DNA of 64,000 nucleotides, taken from positions 1-64,000 of the forward strand of contig DYSW01000004.1 in NCBI GenBank assembly GCA_020726285.1, written 5' to 3'. Shown here piece by piece: positions 27,448 through 36,055 of this stretch (the first letter of the stretch is position 1; each line of letters starts with the position of its first letter). Below the pieces are notes generated by a model. It saw only the letters and a list, made by a program, of their open reading frames with translations, did not search any database and was not told the DNA's origin. The stretch comes from Melioribacter roseus. GTDB lineage: Bacteria > Bacteroidota > Ignavibacteria > Ignavibacteriales > Melioribacteraceae. Made by a program: the position numbers and the translations under genes.

Positions 27448-28695
27448 ATGCAAGTTACTGGTATGCGATATGGGAAACAAATGCTTGATTTAGCAGATTT
27501 CCCAACTCCAAAAGTTCTTTTTGAGAATGCAACTTTGGAAGAACTAGATAAAATGATGAAAGAACAAGGAAAATGCGTTATTAAACCAATTTTTTATGGT
27601 GGCGTAGGCAAAAAGGGAAAAGCTGGTTTGGTTCAAATAGCAAACTCAGCAACTGACGCTTTTTCTGCAAAAAGGAAATTATATTTCGCTCAACATTTTT
27701 TTCATAACCGATTAATCCAAGCAAATGGAGTTACTTTCGAGGAATTTATTCCATCATCCTACGAAATATATTTTAATCTTTCAGTTTCAACTTTTTCGAG
27801 AAAAGTAAATTTCACACTAACACATCACGGTGGAATTGATATTGAAGAACTCGGACCAGATAAACTTTACGAAGGTACTTTTGATTCAATAACCGGTTTG
27901 AAAACTTATCACATAGTTGATGCTCTTTCGCACTTAAATGCTCCATCGGAAATTATTTCTCCATTAGCGCAACAATTGCCCAAATTGTGGAATCTTTACA
28001 ACGATTTCGGATTTACTATGATTGAAATTAATCCAATTCGAATGAAAATGATAAACGGAAGATTAGTTCCAATTGCTTGCGATTTCAAAGCTCAATTTGA
28101 TAGAGACAACAAACAATATAAAAGATTAAATCTTCCAGAAGAGATATTTGCAACTGAGCTATCTCAATTTGAAGAAGAAATTAATCAACTTCGCACGCAT
28201 CAAGGACAAAGTGATGTTGTTGTTGTAAATCCATTTGGAACAGTAACTCCATTTATGTTTGGTGGCGGAGCAAATAGTGCAGCAACAGAAATATTAAGCG
28301 AAAAAGCTACAATTTCCAGCGATTTCGGAGGAAATCCACCTTACGAAAAAATGTACGAAATTTCCAAAATTGTATTCAAATATTGGTTGAAGCAAACAAA
28401 CGTTCTTCTTATTATTGGTGGAAAAGCAAATAACACAGATATTTATGTAACATTCAAAGGAATGTTTGACGCTTTGCGTGATATTATTTCGCAAAGTGGA
28501 AAGCAAGATTTTTATGTAGTTGTGGGAAGAGGTGGACCAAATTTGATTAAAGGCATGAGTTATGCACGCGATATTTTAGATAATTTTTCTATTCCTTATA
28601 AATTCTATGGTTACGATAGTTCAATGGTTGAAGTTGTTCAATATGCATCCGAACTTGACGATTGGTTCATTTCACAAAAAGGTGAGTTAAAGTAG
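27448..28695 (+). CDS. aclB: ATP-citrate lyase, small (ATP-grasp) subunit
   Basis: With the large subunit this makes acetyl-CoA and oxaloacetate from citrate, CoA and ATP, a key step of the reductive TCA cycle. The 415-residue protein matches the N-terminal half of ATP-citrate lyase: an ATP-grasp domain with CVIKPIFYGGVGKKGKAGL and EINPIRMKM, then the CoA-ligase/citrate-binding part with FMFGGGANSAATEIL, IIGGKANNTDIYVTFKG and VVGRGGPNLIKGM. The open frame extends to a TTG at 27427, but GAGG at 27439-27442 sits 5 bases before the ATG at 27448, which I take as the start. The large subunit follows after 8 bp. It is a divergent member of the family. Confidence 0.87.
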   Translation: MQVTGMRYGKQMLDLADFPTPKVLFENATLEELDKMMKEQGKCVIKPIFYGGVGKKGKAGLVQIANSATDAFSAKRKLYFAQHFFHNRLIQANGVTFEEFIPSSYEIYFNLSVSTFSRKVNFTLTHHGGIDIEELGPDKLYEGTFDSITGLKTYHIVDALSHLNAPSEIISPLAQQLPKLWNLYNDFGFTMIEINPIRMKMINGRLVPIACDFKAQFDRDNKQYKRLNLPEEIFATELSQFEEEINQLRTHQGQSDVVVVNPFGTVTPFMFGGGANSAATEILSEKATISSDFGGNPPYEKMYEISKIVFKYWLKQTNVLLIIGGKANNTDIYVTFKGMFDALRDIISQSGKQDFYVVVGRGGPNLIKGMSYARDILDNFSIPYKFYGYDSSMVEVVQYASELDDWFISQKGELK

Positions 28696-28703
28696 GAGAA
28701 AAT

Positions 28704-31421
28704 ATGTCAAAATTTAATAAACCATTCAATTACTTTGTTGGAATTAATTCATTAGAAGAAATTGCAACTCGTGAATCAAAAGTTTTAGTTATGAATATTT
28801 TGGGGAATGAAAGCAAAAATGTTACTCCAATTTCTCATATTTTTAGCGGTGGAAACATCGTTGCTGGAGTGCAATATGGTCGTCCTGGAAAAATTAAAAC
28901 AGATTTAGGTGAAATTCCAGTTTATAGTAGAGTAGCAGAAGCATCGAAGCAACATTTTTTTGATACAGGCGTAATTTATCTTCCGCCCGAAGCAGTTTTT
29001 CACGCAGTAACAGAATTATGTCATTACAATGCAATAAATCTTAAAAAAATTGTAATTGTTACTGAAAAACTTAGCGTAAAAGATCAAAGATTAATTCGCG
29101 CTGTTGCACAAGCAAATCAAATTGATGTTTTTGGTGCTAACTGTTTGGGAGTTGCAGATTCTTGGAATCGAGTTAGAATTGGTGGAGCTTTAGGAGGCGA
29201 TAAACCTGACGAAACACTAATTAAAGGTTCAATTGCAATTCATAGTAATTCTGGAAATTTTAGTACAACAATTGCAGAATATCTTAAAACTACAGGTTTT
29301 GGAACTTCGACAATTATCAGCTCTGGAAAAGATGTTATTATTCAATTTGCTGTTCCAGAATTCCTTTATGCAGCACAAAATGATGTTCGGACAAAAGCGG
29401 TTGTTTTATATATTGAACCTGGTGGCTATTACGAAAAGCAAGCATTAGATTTAATTCAAACTGGTAAATTAAAATTTGATAAACCAATAATTGCATGTAT
29501 TACTGGTAGATGGAAATCGAATTTAACACGAGCTTGCGGACACGCTGGAGCTTTGGCTGGTTCGGGTGATGATGCAATTACAAAAGAAAAATGGTTTGAT
29601 GATTATTTTGAAACAAAACCATTTTCACCAGAAAATCCAGAAGATGTTTCTACAAAGGGAATTAGAGTTGTTTCAATTCAACATATTCCACAAGCAGTAA
29701 AAGCAGTTTTAGCAAAATGTGATAAAAATACGGATTTTGAACCAATAGGAAATCTTGGTCTAAAACCTTGGTTTGGAAACGATTTCGAAAAAAATCTTCC
29801 GCTAAAATTAAGAATTCCAACAACACAAGCAATTTTTCCTTACAACGATGAAATTACAAAAGTTAACAAAGAACTCGGAACTACTTTCATCAAGCAGAAT
29901 ATGAGAAATAAATCTGGAGCTTCAAAAATTAATGATGATACACAAGTCGCCGAATTGCACCGCAAACCGATTGTGGATTTGATTGAAAAATCTTATGAAA
30001 TAAATATTGTTTTCACACTTTTCAAGATTTTTCCTCAAAAAGAGAAGGAAAAGTTTGTTAGCTTTATTCTCAATTATTTTGGAAAACCATCCAATTTTGA
30101 ATTTGAAATTATCAAAAAAGCTTATGAAAATAAAGCAACTCCAAATCAATCGTTAATTTCAGCTTTACCAATTTCTGGGAATTTATCTCAAAATTCTAAA
30201 ATCAAACAGAATGTTTCTGATTTGATTGAATTTATTGGCGAATTGGGAATCAGAAACGTAAATCAAGAAATTGATTTTGAAAAAGCAAAATCAGCAGCAA
30301 AAGAAAAATTTATTCAACTAACTTCGGACGAAAATCCACTTACTACTTTTCTTTTCAAAATGCAAAAATCGTGTAATTTCAAATCGACATTTTGCAGCTT
30401 GTTAGTAAATCTTGCAGAAGAAAACCAAAATTTCATGAATTTTGATTTTTTAACTGCGTCAATAATTGTTGATTTAGCTTTAGAATCACTCATTTTGAAG
30501 AGAATTTCACGTAAAAATGTAATTGATTCTATAGATTATTTCTCCTTGATTGCAAAAACCGTTTTCCTTTCGACTATAAATTATCAATCTAATAAAAAGA
30601 TAAATGAAATCCTTCAGCAAACTGACTTGGACTTGCTCACAACTTCGTTTACAAAAGTAGCTTATTATTCACTTTTTGATGAAGAGCCAACTTCGGAATC
30701 GCTTATTGAATTTTCCGCACTTTTGGCATTAACTTTAACAAATGGCGCAGGTACAATTAGTGCAAAAGGTGCAAAAGAAAGTGTGAGTGCAAGAAACAAT
30801 TTAGCAACAATTTATGCTGGATATTTGTCGAACACAGGGTTGGCTCATGGTGGAAGCGGTTATGAGGCAATTGAATATTTGTTAAAATCTTTTGAAGGAA
30901 CGGAAATCGAGAACCCAGAACTGAACGAAAATGAATTCTCAACTCTTGAAATTGCGAAAAAATCAGCGAAGAAATTCCTTAGTTACAAAAATGCTGTAAA
31001 ATTCAGTGGCGAAATGAGTTATGAAAGAATTCCATGCATAAATCATCCGGTTTTTAAGGGGAAAAAAGTAAATATTGACCCGCGAGAAGATTACATTCGA
31101 AAATATTTGGAAGCAAGAAATATCAAAAATGTGTTTTGGAATTTTTACCACAATTTGGTTGAACAACTTTTCAATATTGGTGCAACTAAAAATACTTATT
31201 GTGTGAATATTGACGCTGTAATTGCCGTAATTTCCCTCAAATTGATGTGGAAATCTTTCTCAAACGGGAAATTAACTACTGAAAATTTGCAAGATATTGG
31301 CTTTTTGATTTTCCTTTTCGGAAGAACAGTTGGAGTTTCAGCCGAAATTATTGACCATATTGAACGTGGAACAGATATGGATTGCCGAACTCCGCAAGAA
31401 GAATTGCAATTTCTTTCGTAA
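28704..31421 (+). CDS. aclA: ATP-citrate lyase, large subunit with a long internal insertion
   Basis: A 905-residue protein that combines a succinyl-CoA-synthetase-alpha-like part and a citrate-synthase-like (citryl-CoA lyase) part. The phosphohistidine is His280 in CGHAGALAGSGDD. The lyase part has GLAHGGSGYEAIEYLLKSF, His781 in INHPVF (replacing the usual GHRV), Asp837 in CVNIDAVIAV, and the closing LFGRTVGVSAEIIDH. Known alpha subunits are about 610 residues, with some 140 residues between the two catalytic histidines; here there are 501. The extra ~360 residues (roughly 400-660) have no motif that I recognise. AGGAG precedes the ATG. Catalytic residues seem kept, so activity is likely, but the branch is divergent. 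Confidence 0.85.
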   Translation: MSKFNKPFNYFVGINSLEEIATRESKVLVMNILGNESKNVTPISHIFSGGNIVAGVQYGRPGKIKTDLGEIPVYSRVAEASKQHFFDTGVIYLPPEAVFHAVTELCHYNAINLKKIVIVTEKLSVKDQRLIRAVAQANQIDVFGANCLGVADSWNRVRIGGALGGDKPDETLIKGSIAIHSNSGNFSTTIAEYLKTTGFGTSTIISSGKDVIIQFAVPEFLYAAQNDVRTKAVVLYIEPGGYYEKQALDLIQTGKLKFDKPIIACITGRWKSNLTRACGHAGALAGSGDDAITKEKWFDDYFETKPFSPENPEDVSTKGIRVVSIQHIPQAVKAVLAKCDKNTDFEPIGNLGLKPWFGNDFEKNLPLKLRIPTTQAIFPYNDEITKVNKELGTTFIKQNMRNKSGASKINDDTQVAELHRKPIVDLIEKSYEINIVFTLFKIFPQKEKEKFVSFILNYFGKPSNFEFEIIKKAYENKATPNQSLISALPISGNLSQNSKIKQNVSDLIEFIGELGIRNVNQEIDFEKAKSAAKEKFIQLTSDENPLTTFLFKMQKSCNFKSTFCSLLVNLAEENQNFMNFDFLTASIIVDLALESLILKRISRKNVIDSIDYFSLIAKTVFLSTINYQSNKKINEILQQTDLDLLTTSFTKVAYYSLFDEEPTSESLIEFSALLALTLTNGAGTISAKGAKESVSARNNLATIYAGYLSNTGLAHGGSGYEAIEYLLKSFEGTEIENPELNENEFSTLEIAKKSAKKFLSYKNAVKFSGEMSYERIPCINHPVFKGKKVNIDPREDYIRKYLEARNIKNVFWNFYHNLVEQLFNIGATKNTYCVNIDAVIAVISLKLMWKSFSNGKLTTENLQDIGFLIFLFGRTVGVSAEIIDHIERGTDMDCRTPQEELQFLS

Positions 31422-31422
31422 T

Positions 31423-33189
31423 CTACTTTTCTAAAAGTGTGATTTTATAAATATTTCCGACAAAATCGGTGAGAATTATTGATTGATTCTCGGAAAAAGA
31501 TATTCCAGAAAATGGTGAATTTGAAGATTCTGCAATTGTTGAGATTTTGAAATTTTTACTGATTTTGTGAATTTTCGTTCCATTTATCAAAAAAAGATTA
31601 TTCTGATTTGCCGCGAATTTGATAGAATTGAAGCGATTATCAATTTGTAGTTTTAGTGCAGACCTAAATTTTCCGTCATTTTCGTTAATAAAAGTTAATT
31701 TTCCATTAGTTTCAAGCACTGAAATTCCCAAATTCTTGGAAAAATAAATAGCAGAATTCGGAATTTTAATTCGCCAATTTTCTTTCCCAAGTTGCAAATC
31801 AATGGAAAATAAATTAATTCCATCTGAAACGAAAGCATTTTTAGAATTACTAAATATCTCGTTTTCTAGTAAATTAGCGGTTTCCCACGACCAAATTAAT
31901 CTTCCATCTTTCAAACTTATTGCTTTAACTGAATTCCCAAGTTGGAAAATCAACTTATCGTCAAGCAAAACGGGTGAAGAAAAAGCACTTTCCTCGAATT
32001 GAAATTCCCAAATTTGTTCAAGTGTTTCCAAATCATAACAAAAATACTTTGAATTTTCTGTTCCAAAAACAACTGCGGCTTTCGAACCACTTGTTTTTGG
32101 CGACATTGTATTTAATTCCCATTTGTAATCAAAAGTTTTCAAATCAGTAATAATTGTGTTTTCGGTATTCAAAGTTTGAATTTGTTCGCCATTTGCCGAA
32201 TTTATCGTGAATAAATCACCTTGAATTGATGCCAAAACTAGAATTCCGTCATTTAGAATTGGCGATTTTGCAAAATCTGCAAACAAATCAAATTCCCAGA
32301 AAATAGTTCCATCGTTTTCAATTGAATACAACAAACCATCATCAGTAACACAAAAAGTATTTTGGGAATTACTGATTGGCGAATTAGAAATTGGTGAACC
32401 TATATTTTGCGACCAATTAACTTTTGCAATTTTCGGCACGATTTTCAACTCGATTTTCGATTCATTTTTACCAACCAAATTCATCTTTTCAAAATCAAAA
32501 CTAAATAATTCTACATTTTGCTGATTTGTTACTTGCAAATGATTTTCAGAAAAATTCAAAAAAAGAACACTTTCAGAATTTGGCGGATAAACAAAATAGA
32601 ATTCTTGAGATACTTCTTTTGGTATTTTTGGTAGAAAAATGATTGGAAAAAAGCTGTTTTGAAGATGATTATGAAAACTTGCAAAATTCAGAATTTCAAA
32701 AGGTTCATTATTCGAAAAAGCGAAAAAATAGTTTGAATCAGATTTAGATTGAAATTCATCTGTAAACCAATTACTAAAATATGGCGAAATCATTCCTATT
32801 TCCGATGAATTGCAGATTGCGGATTGTAACCCTACAAAATTCAAATTGCTGGAAGAAAAGCCAAATTGTAGTTCGTCGAAATATTCGTAAAAATTTAGCT
32901 CAAATTGCGAAGTTGAGAATAAATCATTTTCAGAAGGAAGAATAAAAGTTGGCAAATTTGCCGATTTTATCATTTTATCAAGAATTTTAAATTCGTTTAG
33001 AAACCCATTTTTAGTCAGATTCCCCGTAATAAATACTGCATCAATATTTTTTTCAGCAGCCAATCTTTTTATTTGAGATTCATAATTTTCGTCAGTTTGA
33101 ATTTCGGGTGAAATCAACCATAAAAAACTATTTGATTGAGCAAGAAAATCTGAACTAAAAAGCACAAGAAAAATTAGAATGTATTTCAT
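31423..33189 (-). CDS. Secreted PQQ-type beta-propeller protein with degenerate phosphoesterase-like domain
   Basis: A 588-residue exported protein (signal peptide MKYILIFLVLFSSDFLAQ). Residues about 20-230 follow the layout of calcineurin-like metallophosphoesterases: a first strand LWLISPE, then DAVFITGNLTKNGFLNEF, then FILPSENDLF. The metal-binding DxH, GDxx and GNHD motifs are changed, so metal-dependent catalysis is unlikely. Residues about 260-580 are PQQ/WD-like propeller repeats with blade motifs such as DGLLYSIENDGTIFWEF and LKDGRLIWSWE. The gene converges on aclA with a 1-bp gap and is divergent from the M28 peptidase gene. A binding or scaffold role in the envelope is inferred. Confidence 0.75.
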   Translation of the reverse strand: MKYILIFLVLFSSDFLAQSNSFLWLISPEIQTDENYESQIKRLAAEKNIDAVFITGNLTKNGFLNEFKILDKMIKSANLPTFILPSENDLFSTSQFELNFYEYFDELQFGFSSSNLNFVGLQSAICNSSEIGMISPYFSNWFTDEFQSKSDSNYFFAFSNNEPFEILNFASFHNHLQNSFFPIIFLPKIPKEVSQEFYFVYPPNSESVLFLNFSENHLQVTNQQNVELFSFDFEKMNLVGKNESKIELKIVPKIAKVNWSQNIGSPISNSPISNSQNTFCVTDDGLLYSIENDGTIFWEFDLFADFAKSPILNDGILVLASIQGDLFTINSANGEQIQTLNTENTIITDLKTFDYKWELNTMSPKTSGSKAAVVFGTENSKYFCYDLETLEQIWEFQFEESAFSSPVLLDDKLIFQLGNSVKAISLKDGRLIWSWETANLLENEIFSNSKNAFVSDGINLFSIDLQLGKENWRIKIPNSAIYFSKNLGISVLETNGKLTFINENDGKFRSALKLQIDNRFNSIKFAANQNNLFLINGTKIHKISKNFKISTIAESSNSPFSGISFSENQSIILTDFVGNIYKITLLEK

Positions 33190-33336
33190 AAGTTTTGTTA
33201 TTTTTTGTTGAAAAATGAAAAATCTTAAAATTGCAATTTTTTGAATTTGAATATTAAAATTTATTTAATTTTACGCAATTTTAAAGGTTATTAAATTAAT
33301 TATTAGTCCAATTTCAACTTTTTATTCAGAGGAAAA

Positions 33337-34800
33337 ATGAAAAAATATCTTTTCTTGATTAGCATTTTAGCTACAAACTTTGTCTTTTCGCAAAATTCAG
33401 CGGAAAATTTTGCATCCCAAATTTCTTCAGAAAGTTTATTGAAAACAGTTGAATATTTATCAAGTCAAGAATTGGAAGGAAGATTTTCGGGAAGTGAAGG
33501 TTATTACAAAGCTGCAGAATTTATGGCAAAGGAATTTGCAAATCTCAGTTTGAATAAACCTAAAGATGAATCATTTTTTCAGAAATTGCTTGTTGAATAT
33601 AACGAAATACTGCAACCAATTGAATTTAAGCTAATTTCAGATTTTGAAAGGGAATTTGAACTCGGAAAAGATTTCGTATTTCGTGGATTTACAGGCGAAG
33701 GAAATATTCAATCTGAAGTGGTTTTTGTTGGATATGGAATTTCAATTCCAGAATATGATGAATATGCCAATGTAGATGTGAAAGATAAAATTGTGTTGGC
33801 GTTCAAATTCAATCCAAGTTGGAAAATTGAAAATATTAACTTTCCAAGCGATTTGCCACGCGAAAAAGCTCGAGTGGCGAAAAATCACGGAGCAAAAGGA
33901 TTGTTATTGGTTTCGTTGCCAAACGATAAAAATCCACAGAAAACAATAGGAAGTGTGATGCACGGAAAAGGTGAACAAGTAAATATTCCGCAATTGCATA
34001 TCAATATTCCAGTTGCAGATGAATTCCTTTCAAAAAGTGGGAAAACATTAAAGCAGTTGCAATCAGAAATTGATTCGACAAAATCGCCAAAATCAATAGA
34101 ATTGCAAGCAAAAGCAAAAATTCAAGTTAAAACCAATTATAAAAAGGAAAAAGAAACGGTAAATATAATTTCAATCTTACCTGGAAAAGATGAAAAATTG
34201 AAAGATGAGTTTGTAATTATTGGGGCACATCTCGACCACGTTGGCGAGCAAGGGAAAAAAATATATTTCCCAGGTGCAAATGATAACGCTTCAGGTTCGG
34301 CGGCTGTGCTGGAAATTGCTCGAACTTTCGCAAAAAATAATATTCAAACCAAACGAAGCATATTGTTCGTACTTTTTGCGAGCGAAGAATCTGGAATGAA
34401 AGGTTCTGAATATTTAGCGGAAAATTTACCTTTTCCAAAAGAAAAGTTAGTTGCAATGCTAAATATGGATTGCGTTGCTCACGGAGATTCAATCCAACTT
34501 GGAAATGGAAAATCGGCACCAAAACTTTGGGAATTATCAAAATTAATTGATTCTGAAAATGCAGAACTGACAGTTAGAAACACTTGGTCTGGCGGTGGTG
34601 CAGATGCTTCACCATTTCATCAAATTGGAATTCCTTCTTTATATTTTGTTACAACAAATAGTTACACTCATTTGCATTATATGACAGATAAGACTGAAAC
34701 ACTAAATCCCAAATTATTTGAAGAAATTACAAGACTTGCATTTTTAACAACTTTACAAATTGCAGAGGGAAAATACGTGCGAGAAAGTTTAGTTCAGTAA
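33337..34800 (+). CDS. Secreted M28-family metallopeptidase with PA domain
   Basis: A 487-residue zinc aminopeptidase. It has a signal peptide (MKKYLFLISILATNFVFSQ), an inserted protease-associated domain at about 125-235 and a C-terminal M28 domain. Metal ligands are visible as His298 in GAHLDHVG, Asp316 in GANDNASG, the catalytic/ligand pair Glu350-Glu351 in ASEESG, Asp378 in NMDCV and a final His in YTHLHYMTD. It should remove N-terminal residues from peptides outside the cytoplasm, complementing the S46 and DPP IV-type dipeptidases in this window. AGAGGAA precedes the ATG. It stands alone, followed by a 245-bp repeat-containing spacer. Confidence 0.94.
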   Translation: MKKYLFLISILATNFVFSQNSAENFASQISSESLLKTVEYLSSQELEGRFSGSEGYYKAAEFMAKEFANLSLNKPKDESFFQKLLVEYNEILQPIEFKLISDFEREFELGKDFVFRGFTGEGNIQSEVVFVGYGISIPEYDEYANVDVKDKIVLAFKFNPSWKIENINFPSDLPREKARVAKNHGAKGLLLVSLPNDKNPQKTIGSVMHGKGEQVNIPQLHINIPVADEFLSKSGKTLKQLQSEIDSTKSPKSIELQAKAKIQVKTNYKKEKETVNIISILPGKDEKLKDEFVIIGAHLDHVGEQGKKIYFPGANDNASGSAAVLEIARTFAKNNIQTKRSILFVLFASEESGMKGSEYLAENLPFPKEKLVAMLNMDCVAHGDSIQLGNGKSAPKLWELSKLIDSENAELTVRNTWSGGGADASPFHQIGIPSLYFVTTNSYTHLHYMTDKTETLNPKLFEEITRLAFLTTLQIAEGKYVRESLVQ

Positions 34801-34810
34801 TTTTCAATTT

Positions 34811-34827
34811 AGTGAACAGTGAACAGT
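34811..34827 (+). repeat. Short heptanucleotide repeat (AGTGAAC)
   Basis: Two perfect 7-nt copies of AGTGAAC plus AGT lie directly after the M28 peptidase gene. The unit length equals that of the AATTATC array at 26.7 kb, though the sequence differs. Confidence 0.5.
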
Positions 34828-34858
34828 TTTTAGAAAATTGCGTTTATCTTTAAGTTTT

Positions 34859-34895
34859 AATCTTGAAAATCCTTTAATCCTGTAAATCTTGATTC
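34859..34895. repeat. Intergenic degenerate direct repeat with AATC units
   Basis: Four imperfect units starting AATC (AATCTTGAA, AATCCTTT, AATCCTGTA, AATCTTGATTC) follow each other in the spacer between the M28 peptidase gene and murB. Such AATCCTGTAAATC-like spacers are, as far as I recall, common between genes in FCB genomes. The rest of 34801-35045 shows nothing else that I can support. Confidence 0.4.
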
Positions 34896-35045
34896 AGACA
34901 TTTTCTAAAGCATTTAACCTTTTCTTTCTTCAAATAAGTAAACAATCAATAACTTTGCTAAAAGAAATAATAAGAATTTGTAATCTCCAAATTTTACTTT
35001 TATTGTACATTATACTTAATTATTAAAACGACAATTCTAACACAA

Positions 35046-36044
35046 ATGAAAATATCAGAAAAAATCTCGCTAAAAAGTAAAAATACATTCAAAATTGATG
35101 TTTGTTCGAGTAGGTTTGTTGAATTAACTAAGTCAGATTTAGTGAGTTTTTGCGATTTAATGCAGGAAAATCGTGGGAAAATTCTTGTAATTGGCGAAGG
35201 AAGTAATATATTATTTACACAAGATTTTGATGGAATTGTCGTAAAATATTTATCAGATGAAATTGAAATTGTAGCTGAAAATGAAATTGAAATTGTGGTT
35301 AAAGTTGGTGGTGGAAAAATTTGGGATGATTTTGTGTCTTGGTGCACCGAAAGAAATTATTGGGGAATTGAAAATTTGTCCTTAATTCCAGGTTCGGTTG
35401 GAGCTTCACCAGTTCAAAATATTGGTGCTTATGGAATGGAAGTTAGCAATTCAATCGAAAAAGTGAATTTTTTCAATTTCGAGAAGAGAGAAATAATCGA
35501 AATATCAAACAAAGAATGCAATTTTAGTTATAGAAATAGTATTTTCAAAAATGATTTAAAGCAAAAGGGAATAATTGTTTCTGTCCAATTTAAGTTGAGC
35601 AAGATAGCAAAACCAATTTTGGAATATGGTGAAATGAAAAATATGGGGAATAATCCATCAATAATAGAAATTAGAAACAAAATCATACAAATTAGAAAAT
35701 CAAAATTGCCTGAAACAAAAGAATTTGGTAATGCGGGGAGTTTCTTCAAAAATCCAATTGTTTCGAAAAAACAGTTTGAATTGCTTAAATCTGAATTTCC
35801 TCAAATACCATCTTTTATTTCAAATGGCGAATTTGTAAAAATTTCTGCAGCTTGGTTAATATCAAATGTAGAAACAAAGCAATTTGAAACAGAAAATGTG
35901 GCACTTTCTGAGAAACATTCACTTGTAATTATCAATAAAAATAATGCAAAAGGAAAGGATATTCTTACATTTGCAGAGCAAATTCAAAAATTAGTAGATT
36001 ATAAATTCAAAATTAAATTAGAAATAGAAGTAAATATTTTATAG
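35046..36044 (+). CDS. murB: UDP-N-acetylenolpyruvoylglucosamine reductase
   Basis: MurB reduces the enolpyruvyl group made by MurA, using FAD and NADPH, to give UDP-MurNAc for peptidoglycan. The 332-residue protein has the FAD-binding GEGSNIL (50-56) and PGSVGASPVQNIGAYG (115-130), SYRNSIFK (161-168) and the proton-donor Ser232 in GNAGSFFKNP. A C-terminal Glu lies in KLEIEVNIL. The ATG at 35046 gives the typical start KISLKSKNTFKID. murA is encoded separately at 51.6 kb. The MFS transporter gene follows after 11 bp with a good Shine-Dalgarno sequence. Confidence 0.95.
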   Translation: MKISEKISLKSKNTFKIDVCSSRFVELTKSDLVSFCDLMQENRGKILVIGEGSNILFTQDFDGIVVKYLSDEIEIVAENEIEIVVKVGGGKIWDDFVSWCTERNYWGIENLSLIPGSVGASPVQNIGAYGMEVSNSIEKVNFFNFEKREIIEISNKECNFSYRNSIFKNDLKQKGIIVSVQFKLSKIAKPILEYGEMKNMGNNPSIIEIRNKIIQIRKSKLPETKEFGNAGSFFKNPIVSKKQFELLKSEFPQIPSFISNGEFVKISAAWLISNVETKQFETENVALSEKHSLVIINKNNAKGKDILTFAEQIQKLVDYKFKIKLEIEVNIL

Positions 36045-36055
36045 TTGGAGGAAAA

